The notes under the pieces are model-generated. The model did not search any database. It was not told where the DNA came from and saw nothing but the letters and a program-made list of their open reading frames with translations. The position numbers and the translations under genes are program-made. Shown here piece by piece: positions 36,533-48,469 of a stretch of 64,000 nucleotides of DNA (the first letter of the stretch is position 1; the number at the start of each line of letters is the position of its first letter). Source of the DNA: Ceratotherium simum simum. Its lineage: Eukaryota; Chordata; Mammalia; Perissodactyla; Rhinocerotidae. The stretch spans positions 1,683,651-1,747,650 of the forward strand of contig NW_004454289.1 of the NCBI RefSeq assembly GCF_000283155.1, given 5' to 3'.

Positions 36533-36780
36533 TTTTTTTTTTTTTGGTGAGGAGGATTGGCCCTGAGCTAAATCTGTTGCCAATCTTCCTCTTTTTTGCT
36601 GAGGAAGATTGGCTCTGAGCTAACATCCGTGCCCATCTTCCTCTATTTTATATGTGGGATGCCTACCCCAGCATGGCTTGATGAGCGGTATCTTGGTCAG
36701 TGCCCAGGATTTGAACCTGTGAACGCTGGGCCGCCGAAGCAGAGTGTGCCAACTTAACCACTACACCATCGGGCCGGCCC
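36533..36780 (-). mobile_element. ERE SINE, short subtype, with 12-bp target duplication
   Basis: Flanked by perfect CTAGCTTTTCTC at 36521-36532 and 36781-36792. It ends in the reversed head CATCGGGCCGGCCC. Confidence 0.94.
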
Positions 36781-37059
36781 CTAGCTTTTCTCATTTTTAT
36801 ATTTATAATTTCCTTTTCCAAAAATGAGAAACCTGGCTATTACTATCCCCAATTTGTTTACGTACTTACTCAGTCCTCCTTTTCATAATCATTCTCCCAG
36901 CCCTGCCCATTCATTGCCCAACTCAACTCTCTTTTCCACCCAGGGCCCACACCCTGCTAGGTCGAGTACGCTGTACTAGTTGCCTTCCTTGTGTTGGTCC
37001 TGACCTCTGCTAAATGACCTTCTTTTACGCCTCCTCGTGGCTGTTTTTTCTTGGATTAT

Positions 37060-38620
37060 ATATACATTTCTAATTAAAATATTGAGATAATTGTATAGTT
37101 ACATGCAATTGTAAGAAATAATACAGAAGATTCCATTTACCCTTTACTCAATTTACACCAATAGTAACATCTTGCAAAACTGTAGTACTGTATCACAGCC
37201 AGGATATCGACATTATTACAGTCAAGATACAGGGCAGCTCCCATCACTACAAGGATCCCTCCTGTTGCCCTTTTATAGCGAGACTCACTTCCGCTCATGA
37301 CCTGGCCCCTGATGACCACTAATTTCTTCTTCATTTCTATAATTTTGTCATTGCAAGAGTGTTATATAAATGAAATCATACAGCATGTTACCTTTACATT
37401 TGGCTGTTTTCACTTGGCAAAATTCGCTTGAATTTCATCCAGGTTGTTGCGTGTATCTACAGTGTATTTTTATTGCTGAGTAGCATTCCCTGGTATGGAT
37501 GTACCACAGGGTGTTTATCCGTTGACTCATTGAAGGACATCTGAGTTGTTTCCAGTTTGGGGCTATTATGAATAAAGCTGTTCTGAAGATGCCCATACAG
37601 GTTTTTGTATGAGCATGAGTTTTCATTACTCTGTGATAAAGGCCAAAAGTCTACTTTTAGATCATATGATAGTTGCCTGTTTAGTTTTATATGAAACAGC
37701 CAAAATATTTTCCAGAATGTCTGTACCATTTTACATCCCCATCAGCAATGTATGAGTGATCAAATTTCTCTGCAGCCTCACCAGCATTAGGTGTTGTCAT
37801 TATTTATTTTAGCTGTTCTAGTAGGTTTGTAGTGATATCTCATTGTGGTTGCTGAACTCACTTATTAGATATAGGAAGTTTTTGGAGATTCTTTGGGATT
37901 TTCTGTATAAACAATCACATCTACAAACAAGGAGAGTTTTATTTCTTTCATTTACAATCTATATGCCATTATTTCTTTTTCTTGCCTTATTGTAGTGGCC
38001 TAGAACTTCTACTAAGCAGAATAAGAGTCATGAGAAGAGACATCCTTGCCTTCTTTCTGATCTTAGGGAGAAAGTATTCAGTCTTTCACCTGTCAGTATG
38101 ATGTTAAAAGTTTTCAGTAGATGCTCTATAACAAGTTGAATTAGTTGACTTCTATTGTTAACTTGCTGAGATTTTTTTTGTCATGAATGGGTGTTGGAAT
38201 TTGTCACGTGCTTTTTCTGTGTCAATGGATGTAGTCATATGATTTTTGTTCTTTAGCCTGCTGATATGGTGGATTGTATTGATTGGTTTTTGAATGTTTA
38301 ACTATCCTTACATATCTGCAATAAATCCCATTTGGTAATGGTATATAATTCTTTTTATGCATTGTTGGATTTGGCTTGGTAATATTTTGTTGAGGGTTTT
38401 GTGCTTAAGTTCTGGAGAGACATTGGACTATACCTTCTTTTTTTTTTTTGGACTTTGCTTTTGGCAAAAGAGTAATCCTCGCCTCATAAAAGGGATTGGA
38501 AATGTTACCTCCTCTTCTGTTTTCTGGAAGATATTGTGTAAAATTGGCGTTCATTCTTCTTTAAATGTTTGGTAGCATTTTCCAGTGTCTCAGCAGTAGT
38601 CTTTTGCCCCAGGAGGCAGC
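37060..38620 (-). repeat. L1M antisense block (3' UTR into ORF2)
   Basis: It starts with the reversed 3' UTR (ATTCCATTTACCCTTTACTC, TAACATCTTGCAAAACTGTA), continues through the ORF2 end (TTACATCCCCATCAGCAATG), then jumps to a mid-ORF2 piece at 37860-38620 (TTCTGTATAAACAATCACAT, TAATCCTCGCCTCATAAAAG). There is an internal deletion and many stops. Confidence 0.75.
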
Positions 38621-38879
38621 ATGTTTTTGTTCATCACACAGTATTTTCCAGTAATATCCATCACTTTTCTGCCCTGGGTGAGCAGCTTGCATTAGTCCTT
38701 CAAGTATCCCCCAGATAGGTCAGGACAAACACACACAATAATTTGCCAACAAGGTCTACTCTGCTTCCCCTGGAACCAGGGTCCCACACTGGGAATATTG
38801 GGCTACCGTTTTCAGGACTGCCTCCAAGCTGGGGAGAGGGTGGGGCAAGGACAAATAAAAATATCACAGAGCTTTCCTA

Positions 38880-40021
38880 CCATTTTTAAGTTGCCTTTTT
38901 CTTGATTCAGCATTTGCTTGGTTGCTGTACATCTTTGAATATTTCCTAGAGATCTGACAGAGTTGGTTCTGACAGCCTCTGCTTGTATTTTGATGTTTCT
39001 GTGGTGGGATAAGTGTTTGGAGCTGCCTCCTCCTGTGTTTGTTGATATCACTCCTATCTTTTATTCTTGAAGAATATTTTTGCCTGATATAAAATTTGCA
39101 TTTGACAGTCATTTTCTCTCAAAAAGCTTGAAAAATGTTGTGCCACTTCCTTCTAGCCTTAATTCTTCTACGTGAGAAATCTATTGTCATTCAGATTGGT
39201 CTACCTATAAATGTATTATTTCTCTTTGGTTGCTTTTAAGATTTTTTGTCTTTCGTTTTCAGAAGTTTTATTGTAATCAGTCTTGGCATGGATTTCTTTG
39301 GAACCTATTTAAGGTTCATTTAGCTTCTTGATCATGTAGATTTAAGCCTTTCTTCAAATTTGGGAGATTTTCAGCCATTATTTCTTTGAATATTTTTTCA
39401 GTCCTGCTCTCTTTCTGCTCTCCCTGTGGGACTCAATGATATGAATGTTAGCTCTTTTGTTAATATCCTACAGGCGACTGAGAATCTGTTCATTTTTATT
39501 AGTCTCTTTTCTCTCTGTTGTTCAGATTGTATAATTTTTGTTGATCTGTCCTCAAGGTCAATAATGATATTCTGTCATCTCCACTATACTATTGAGTCCA
39601 TCCAGAGAGTTTTAAAATTTTGGTTATGTATTTTTCAGTTCTGTAATTTCTATTTGGTTCTTTTTTAATAACCTCTACTTTTGTGCTGAGAATTTCTATT
39701 TATACATTTGTTTAAGAGATTTATAATTACTTGTTGTATTATTTTTAGGATAGCTTCTTTAAAATCCTTATTAGGTAACTTCAACATATCATTTATCTCC
39801 ATTTTGATGTCTCTTGATTGTCTCTTCTCATTTGAGTTGTGATTTTCTTGGGTCTTGATATAAGTGATTTTTGATTGTATTGTAGACATTTTGGATCCTA
39901 TTTTTTCTTATTTTAGTAGGTGTTCTCCCTGTTGAAGTGTAGCTCGAGAACCAGGTGGGTGTGTATGCTCAGCTTCCTGTTCAGCCTTGTTGACACCATC
40001 CCAATAAAAGTGGAGCACTTA
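38880..40021 (-). repeat. Antisense old L1M 5'-region segment, target of the L1 at 40022
   Basis: AAAGCTTGAAAAATGTTGTG and GCCATTATTTCTTTGAATAT belong to a reversed L1M 5' region also seen near 48.5-49.3 kb. The block ends at AAAAGTGGAGCACTTA, where the near full-length L1 is inserted, and resumes at 45945. Confidence 0.6.
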
Positions 40022-40659
40022 GGAGTGACGTCAGCATCATGGCAGAGTGAGCTTTCCCTGTAGACTCTCCTCCACAAGATATAACAAAAAGGACATTCAT
40101 AATACCAACAGAGAACATTCACACAACACAAAAGACGTCTGAGAGACCCACAAAGCCTTACATCTGAAGGTGGAGGTGTGGGAACCCCTGGAGGAAGTGG
40201 AAGGAGCTAAGGAGAACTCTTCTTCCACAATGACAGCAACCCTGGGACAGGGTCCACGTGGCTTTCAGAGAGGTGGGTAGGGGCGACCCTCTATGGGAAA
40301 ATGTCGCTCTCCAAGTTCTCTCACAGCCTGTGGGAAATTCCCAAATGGAGGGGACTGAACTGTTGCTGGGGTATCTTCATCAAGCTAGCACCCCAGGAGA
40401 ACAGATAGCGAGGAAAGAGAGAGAAGCCCCCGGGATCAGGCAGGTGAGAGAAAGAGCCTCTCCCTCCGCCTGGTGTTCCAGCACAGCGGGTTGGCCAGAG
40501 GGCCCGCAGATCACAGCAGGCTCAGAATACATAGCTCTTGACCCACACCCACTGGCAGCAGGTGGAAGCTGAGACCACGTATTTTCAGCATGAGGAAAAA
40601 TAAGCCCACACCCTCAAGTAGTATGCAAAAATATATTAAATCTCCAGACTAGAACGAAA

Positions 40660-41600
40660 ATGACAAGCACCCAGAAAGCAATCCTGAAGGCACAGAAGTT
40701 TATAACATAAACGAAAGAGAATTCAAAATAGCTATCATAAAAAAGCTCAATGAATTACAAGAAAATACAGATAGACAGTTCAATGAAATCAGGAACTTCT
40801 TCACAAAAGAGCTTGAAACTATAAAGAAGAACCAATCAGAAATGTTGGAGATGAAAAACACAATGGAGGAGATAAAGAAAAATCTGGAATCTTTAAAGAA
40901 CAGAGCTGACAACATAGAGGAAAGAATTAGCAATATTGAGGATAGGAATGCAAAAATGCTCCAGAAGGAGGAGGAGAGAGAACTAAGACTAAAAAGAAAT
41001 GAAGAAATTCTCTGAGAAATATCTGACTCACTTAGGAAATGCAACATAAGGATTACAAGTATTCCAGAGGGAGAAGAGAGGGAAAAAGGAGCAGAGAGCT
41101 TGTTCAAAGAAATAATAGCTGAGAACTTCCCAAACCTAGGGAAGGAGCTGGAAACACAAGTGAAAGAAGTCAGTAGATCTCCTAAATATATCAACATAAA
41201 AAGCCCTCTCCAAGGCATATAGTAGTAAATGGGGCTAAAGTCAATGAGAAAGAAAAATATTAAGGACAAGACAAAAAAAAAAATAACGTACAAAGGAATT
41301 CCTATCTGGCTCTCAGCTGATTTCTTGGCAGAAACTTTATAGGCTAGGATAGAGTGGAATGATATATTCAAAAATCTGAAAGACAAAAACTTTCAGCTAA
41401 GAATACTCTCTTCAGCAAAAATATCCTTCAGATGTGATGGAGAAATAACATCTTTCCCAGAAAAACAAAAGCTAAGGGAGTTCATGGCCACAAGACCCCC
41501 ACTATGAGAAATGCTCAAGAAGGCCCTCATGCCTGGAAAAAAAAAAAAAGAGAGAAAGGGGATACAAAGTTTTGAGCAAGGAGACAAATAGGTAGACAAA
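40660..41600 (+). pseudogene. L1 ORF1 remnant (RNA-binding chaperone)
   Basis: The forward reading shows a charged coiled-coil stretch around 40720-40990 (KNTMEEIKKNLESLKNRADN), then parts of the RNA-recognition and C-terminal domains (REFMATRPPL near 41478). In-frame stops occur near 40708 and 41012, and frameshifts near 41220-41285 around an A-run. ORF1p normally forms trimers that coat L1 RNA. This copy is nonfunctional. The long minus-strand frame at 40700-41386 is its antisense shadow. Confidence 0.8.
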
Positions 41601-41999
41601 GTGAGAAAAATTGCAGCTCTCTATCGGAATAGGTTAGCAAACACTTAATTATAACATCAAAGATTAAGGGATGGAAAACACCAAAAATAAATATACCCTC
41701 ATCACTTTAAACACAAACTCACAACACAAGATGGAATAAGTTGTGACAATAATAACTTAGAAGGGGAAGAGGAAAGGGATGGATTTGAATTAGTCTAAGG
41801 AAATAAGAGACCATCAGAAAAGGGACTATCTCATCTATGAGATTCTTTATACAAATCTCATGGTAACCACTAAACAAATAATCAAAACAGAAACACATAG
41901 GATAAAGAGAAAGCTAAGAACCATCATATAGAACTACCAAACTGAATTGGTAGTCTGAAACACATGGGATTAGAAGCAAAGGAAATGCAAAAGAACCGG

Positions 42000-44900
42000 A
42001 AAATGAGCGCTAAAATAGCAACGTTAAGCCTCATATATCAATAATCACTCTAAATGTAAATGGATTGAATTCTCCAATCAAAAGTGGCGGGATGGATTAT
42101 AAAACAAGATTCAACAATATGCTGCTTCCAGGACAGACATCTCAGCTCTAAAGACAAACACAGGCTCAGAGTGAAAGGATGGAAGGCAATACTCCAAGCT
42201 AATGGCAAACAAAAGAAAGCATGTGTTGCCATACTTGTATCAGACAAAACAGACTTCAACATAAAACAGGTAATGAGAGACAAAGAAGGGCAGTATATAA
42301 TGACAAAAGGGACACTCTACCAAGAAGACATATCACTTATAAATATATATGCACCCAACACAGGAGCACCAAAGGACATAAAGCAACTATTAACAAACGT
42401 AAAAGGAGATATTAACAACAATGCAATAATAGTAGGGGATCTTAACACCCCACTTACATTAGTGGATAGATCATCTAGACAGAAAGTCAATAAGGAAATA
42501 GTGGACTTAAATGAAAAACTGGATGAGATGGACCTAGTAGATATATATAGAGCACTCCATCCAAACACAGCAGATTACACATTCTTCGCAAGCACGCATG
42601 GAACATTCTCAAGGATAGACTATATATTGGTAAACAAGGCATGCCTCTATAAATTTAAGAAGATTGAAATCATAACAAGCATCTTCTCCTATGAAATTAG
42701 AAATCAACTACAAGAAAAAAACTGGGAAAGTGACAAAGATGTGGAGACTAAACAACATGCAACTGAACAACCAGTGGATCATTGAAGAAATTAAAGGAGA
42801 AATCAAAAAATATCTGGAGCCAAATGAAAATGAAAATACACCATACCAACTCACATGTGATACAGCAAAAGCAGTCCTGAGAGAAAATTAATAGCACTAC
42901 AGGCCCAACTTAACAAACAAGAAAAATCCCAAATAAGCAACCTTAAATCACACCTAACAGAATTAGAAAAAGAAGAATGAACAAAGCCCAAAGTCAGCAG
43001 AAGGAGGGAAATAATAAAAATTACAGCAGAAATAAATGGAATTTAAACAAACAAAAAAAACAGTAGAAAGGATCAATGAAACAAAGAGCTGGTTTTTTGA
43101 GAAGATAAACAAAATTGACAAACCCTTAGCCAGACCCACTAAGAAAAAGAGAGAAGGCTCAAATCAATAAAATTAGAAATGAAAGAGGAGAAATTACAAT
43201 GGATACCACAGAAATACAATGGATTATAAGCGAATACTATGAAAAACTATATGCCAACAAATTGGACAATCCAGAAGAAATGGATAAACTCTTAGACTCA
43301 TACAACCTCCCAAACTGAATCAAGGAGAAATAGAGAATCTGAATAGACTAATCACAAGTAAAGAGATTGAAACAGTAATCAAAAACCTCCCCAAATATAA
43401 AAGTTCAGGACCAGGTGGCTTCTCTGGAGAATTTTACCAAACATTCAAAGAAGATTTAATACCTGTCTTTCTCAAACTATTCCAAAAAATTGAGGAAGAT
43501 GGAACACTTCCTAACACATTCTACGATGCCACCATCACCCTGATACCAAAGCCAGTCAAGGACAATACAAAGAAGGAAGATTACAGGCCAGTATTGCTGA
43601 TAAACATAGATGCAAAAATCCTTAACAAAAAATTGGCAAACCAAATACAGCAATACATTAAAAAGATCATACACCATGATGAAGTGGGATTTATACCAGA
43701 GACACAGGGATTGTTCAACATCCACAGATCAATCAGTGTGATACACCACATTAACAAAACGAGGAATAAAAACCACATGATCATCTCAATAGACGCAGAG
43801 GAAGCATTTGACAAGATCCAACAACCATTTCTGGTAAAAGCTCTCAACAAAATGGGTATAGAAGGAAAGTACCTCAACATAATAAAGGCCATGTATGACA
43901 AACCCACAGCCAACATCACACTCAATGGGGAAAAACTGAAAGCCATTCCTCTGAGAACAGGGACAAGACAAGGGTGCCCACCCTGGCCACTCTGATTCAA
44001 CATAGTACTGGAGGTTCTGGCCACAGCAATAGGCAAGAAAAGGAATAAAAGGAATCTGAACAGGCAACAAAGAAATGAAACTCACGCTGTTTGCAGACGA
44101 CATGATTTTATATAGAGAAAATCCTACAGAATCCATTGGAAATCTATTAGAAATAATCAACAACTACAGCAAAGTTACAGGGTACAAAATCAACTTACAA
44201 AAATCTGTTGCACTTCTGCATTCTAATAACGAACTAACAGAAAGAGAACTCAAGAAGACAGTCCCATTTACAGTCGCAACAAAAAGAATAAAATAATCTA
44301 GGAATAAATTTAACCAAGGAGATTAAAGACCTATACAATGAAAACTGTAAGACATTATTGAAAGAAATCGATGATGACATAAATGGAAAGCTATCCCATG
44401 CACATGGATTGGAAGAATAAACATAGTTTAAATGTCCATACTGCCTAAAGCAATCTACGGATTCAGTGCAATCCCAATCAGAATCCCAATGACATTCTTC
44501 ACAGAAATAGAACAAAGAATCCTAAAATTCATATGGGGCAACAAAAGACCCCGAATAGCTAACACAATCCTGAAACAAAAGAACAAAGCTGGAGACATCA
44601 CAATCCCTGACCTCAAAATATACTACAAAGCTACAGTAGTCAAAACAGCATGGTACTGGCACAAAAACAGACACACAGATCAGTGGAATAGAATTGAAAG
44701 CCCAGAAATAAAACCCCACATATACGGACAGCTAATCTTCAACAGAGGAGCTAAGAACATACGATGGAGAAAGGAAAGTCTCTTTAATAAATGGTTCTGG
44801 GAAAATTGGATAGCCACATGCAAAAGAATGCAAGTAGACCATTTTCTTTCACCATACACAAAAATTAACTCCAAGCCGATCAAAGACTTGAAGGTAAGAC

Positions 44901-45860
44901 CTGAAACTGTAAAACTGGAAGAAAATATAGGCAGTACCCTCAGACATTGGTCATAGAGGGATCTTTTTGAATTCCGTGTCTACTCAGACAAGGGAAACAA
45001 AAGTAAAATAATCAAGTGGGACTTCATCAGACTAAAGAGCTTCTGCGAGGCAAGTGAAACTTGGATCAAAGTGAAGACAACCCACCAGCTAGGAGAAAAT
45101 ATTTGCAAATCATATATCTGACAAGGAGTTAATCTCCATAATATTACACACACAATTGAACAACAAAAAAAACAACCCGATCAAAAAATGGGCAGAGGAT
45201 ATGAACATTTTTCCAGGGAAGATATACAGATGGCCAGTAGGCACATGAAAAGATGTTCAGCATCACTAATCATCAGGGAAATGCAAATCAAAACTACACT
45301 AAGATATCACCTTACACCTGTTAGAATGGCTTTGATCACCAAGACAAAAAATAACAAATGTTGGAGAGGTTGTGGAGAAACAGGAACCCTCATTCACTGC
45401 TGGTGAGAATGCTAACTGGTGCAGCCTCTATGGAAAACAGTATGGCGATTCCTCAAAAAATTAAATATAGAAATACTTTATGATCCAGCTATCCCACTAC
45501 TGTGTATTTATGCCAAGAACCTGAAATCCACTATCCAAAGAGGCATATGCACCCCTATGTTCATTGCATCATTATTCACTATAGCCAAGAAGTGGAAGCA
45601 ACCTGAGTGTCCCTCGACTGGTGACTGGATAAAGAAGATGTGGTATATATATATACAATGGAATACTACTCAGCCATAAAAAAAAGACAAAATCGTCCAA
45701 TTTGCAACAACACGGATGGACCTGGAGGGTATAATGTTAAGCAAAATAAGCCAGACAGAGGAAGACAAACACCATATGATTTCACTCATATGTGGAAGAT
45801 TAACACATGGACAGAGAGAACAGTTTGGTGGTTATCAGGGGGAAGGAGGTTGGGAGGTGG
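42000..45860 (+). pseudogene. L1 ORF2 remnant (endonuclease and reverse transcriptase)
   Basis: The endonuclease part is open over 42084-42785 (HLSSKDKHRL, INIYAPNTGAP, SRIDYIL), but a frameshift near 42083 separates it from the N-terminal start. The usual QETHL motif reads QDRHL, which affects a catalytic Glu. The reverse transcriptase is recognisable at 43320-44300, with a TGA at 43993-43995 and the FADD catalytic motif still present at 44090-44101. C-terminal Cys-rich and end regions are seen at 44432-45860 in several frames. The ORF2 protein normally cuts target DNA and copies L1 RNA; this one is dead. Confidence 0.87.
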
Positions 45861-45944
45861 CACAAGAGGTGAAGGGACACATTTATATGGTGACTGAAAA
45901 ACAATGTACAACTGGAATTTCAAAAAAAAAAAGTGGAGCACTTA

Positions 45945-46548
45945 CTTTCACTGCCTCCTTGCGGATGACTGAGGTGGAGTTTCAGCTCCCCCATCAGCTC
46001 CCTTGACACCTTTGCAGCAAAAATGGGGTGCTGCCCTGCACTGTCATGTTACCTGTGAGTAGGGGTGTAAGATCGGCTCCTAGGGGAGAATAAGGGATGA
46101 TCAGCTCCCTCCTGGGCCCCACTGCCATCTGGGAAGGGGAAGTGAAGGGTGATTCATCCCATTTTGTTGCTGTAGGGTACAGCTGAACCTCATTTCCCTG
46201 CAGGGCCCTGTGAACATCAAGGAAAGGGGACGTGGGGAGCGTAGTGCCAACTATCCCACCTCCCACCATTTCTTTCTTCCTTGTGGGGACCAGGTGGGGT
46301 TGGAGGCTCAGCTCCCTACTGGGTCCCAGTGACACAAGGATTGGGGAAAGGGAGTGTCTGCTACCCTGCTTCACTGCCTCATTCTGCCTTGTTAATGGCA
46401 GGTGGAATTGGAGGCTCAGCTCCTCACTGGGCCCCACTGGGGGGAAGACAGGAGTGCCAACTAGCCTGCTTCACACCACATTTTTTTATATGTTGATCAG
46501 TTGATGGACATTTGTGTTGTTTGCACTTTTTGGCTATTATGGGTAACA
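45945..46548. repeat. Continuation of the older repeat block after the L1
   Basis: GC-richer tandem-like prose of CAGCTCCCTnCTGGGnCCCA motifs (about 46100, 46310, 46430) suggests a diverged internal duplication with units of roughly 110-120 bp. The rest cannot be named. It likely continues the block cut by the L1 at 40021. Confidence 0.4.
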
Positions 46549-46985
46549 CAGTAGTCCCCCCTCATTCATGGGAGATACGTTCGAAGACCCCCAGCAGATG
46601 CCTGAAACTGCGGATAGTACCAAACCGTATATGTACTGTGCTTTTTCCTATACATACACATCTATGATAAAGTTTAATTTATAAATTAGGCACAGTAAGA
46701 GATTAACAACAATAATAATAAAACAGAACAATTATAACAATATACTGTAATAAAAGTTATGTAAACGTGGTCTCTCTGTCTCAAAATACCTTATTGTATT
46801 ATACTCACCCTTCTTCTTGTGATGATGTGAAATGATACAGTGCCTACACAATGAGATGAAGTGAGACAAATGACGTAGGCATTATGATGTAGCGAATTTT
46901 CCATTTAATATTTTCAAACTGCAGCTGACCATGGGTAACTGAAACCGCAGAAAGCAAAACCGCAGATAAGGGGGGACTACTACTG
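46549..46985. mobile_element. Tigger/pogo-type DNA transposon (MER44/Tigger7-like), nonautonomous
   Basis: The ends are inverted: CAGTAGTCCCCCCTCATTC at the left and, reversed, CAGTAGTAGTCCCCCCTTAT at the right. The interior TTTAATTTATAAATTAGGCA and AACAATATACTGTAATAAAA is typical. It has no transposase frame. It interrupts an antisense L1 that reads TTGGCTATTATGGG before it and GTGTACAAGTTTTTGTGTAG after it. Confidence 0.8.
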
Positions 46986-48140
46986 CTTTGAATATGTGTG
47001 TACAAGTTTTTGTGTAGACATGTTTTCATTTTTCTTGAGTATGTACCGAAGAGTAGAATTTTGGGGTCATATGCTAACTCTGTTTATTCATTTGAGGAAC
47101 TGCCAGATTGTTTCCCAGAGTGGTTTTACCATTTTACATTCCCACCAGCAGTTTATGAGGGCTCTCATTTCTTCACATCCTTGTCAACACTTGTTATTAT
47201 CTGACATTTTGATCATAGTCATCCTAGTGGGTATGAGGTGGTATTTCATTGTGGTTTTGATTTGCATTTCCCTAATAACTAGTGATGCTGAGCATCTTTT
47301 AATATGCTTGTTGGCCATTTCTATATCTTCTTGGGAGAAATGCCCATTCAAATCTCTTGCCCATTTTTTTTATTGTTGAGATAAAATTCACATACCGTAA
47401 AATTTACCCTTTTAAAATATTCAGTGGTTTTTAGTGTATGTACAAGGCTGTGCAATTATCAACACTATCTAAATCCAGAACATTTTCATCAGATCAAAAA
47501 TAAATCCTATACCAATTTGCAGTCAATCCCCATTCCACCTTCTCCCTAGTCCCTGGAAACCACTAATCTACTTTCTGTCCCTATGGATTTGCCTATTCAG
47601 GACGTTTCCTATAAATGGAGTAATACAACGTGTGATGTTTTGTGTTTGCCTTCTTTCACTTAGCATGTTTTATTTTCAAGGTTCATCCTTGTTGTAGCAT
47701 GTATCAGTACTTCATCCTTTTTATTGCTGAATAATATTCCATTGTATGGATATACCACACTTTGTTTATCCATTCGGGTTGAGGGACGTTTGGGTTGTTT
47801 CTGCTTTTGGCTATATAAATAATGCTCTTATGAATTTTTGTGTACCTGTTTTTGTGTGGACATATATTTAATTGCTCTTGGGTCTATACCTAGGAGTGAA
47901 ATTGCTGGATCACATGGTGACTCCATGTTTAACATTTTGAGGAACTGCCAAACTGTGGTTTTGATTTGCATTTCCCTGCTGACTAATAATATTGAACATC
48001 TTTTCATGCTTATTGCTGTTTGTATATCTGGAGAGAAATGCCTTTTCAAGTCCTTTGCTCATTTTTTAATTGGGTTATTTGTCTTTTTATTGTTGAGTTG
48101 TAAGAGTTCTTTTTATACTCTGGATACTAGTTTGTTATAT
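46986..48140 (-). repeat. Two adjacent antisense L1M 3' pieces
   Basis: 46986-47365 is a reversed ORF2 end (TTCCCACCAGCAGTTTATGA). Then at 47370 a new 3' UTR starts (TTGAGATAAAATTCACATAC) and leads again into an ORF2 end up to about 48140. Two separate insertions or a duplication are implied. Confidence 0.75.
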
Positions 48141-48294
48141 TCACTTTTTTTTTTTTTGCTCTTTCTGGTTTTCTTCATTTGTTCTTGTGGAATTATCTTG
48201 TGAATTATCATCTTGTGTCATATCCTTACTGTAATACAACTCTTCCCCTCCCACACTCCTTTGTGCTGTTATTGTTACATATATTACATTTATA

Positions 48295-48306
48295 TATATA
48301 TATAGG
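48295..48306. repeat. Short TA microsatellite
   Basis: TATATATATATA run next to TAGGCCCAACAATATAAATT. Confidence 0.7.
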
Positions 48307-48469
48307 CCCAACAATATAAATTATATATGTATTGTTTTGTACAATCCTTTTTAAATTACATAATAGAAGGAGAAGAAAAATACATTTTTAGTCTTATATT
48401 GTTATGTAATTACACTCTTTTATATTATACTCTTTTGTAATTTACCAGTATCCTTTCTTTTTTCATGTG

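Larger units (their letters stand above)
40022..45928 (+). mobile_element. Near full-length equid L1 retrotransposon, decayed
   Basis: The element has a 5' UTR from 40022 (GGAGTGACGTCAGCATCATG), ORF1 remains at 40660-41600, ORF2 remains from about 42000 to 45860, a G-rich 3' UTR stretch (TTATCAGGGGGAAGGAGGTT near 45835) and a short A tail. The perfect 16-bp direct repeat AAAAGTGGAGCACTTA lies at 40006-40021 and 45929-45944. The length of 5.9 kb is close to a full element, so the 5' end is probably intact. Both frames are broken, so it cannot move by itself. Confidence 0.93.

Noticed and set aside
40700..41386. A 228-codon minus-strand frame rich in Ser, Phe and Leu
   Set aside because: It lies antisense to the L1 ORF1 coiled-coil region; the composition is the mirror of Lys/Glu codons.
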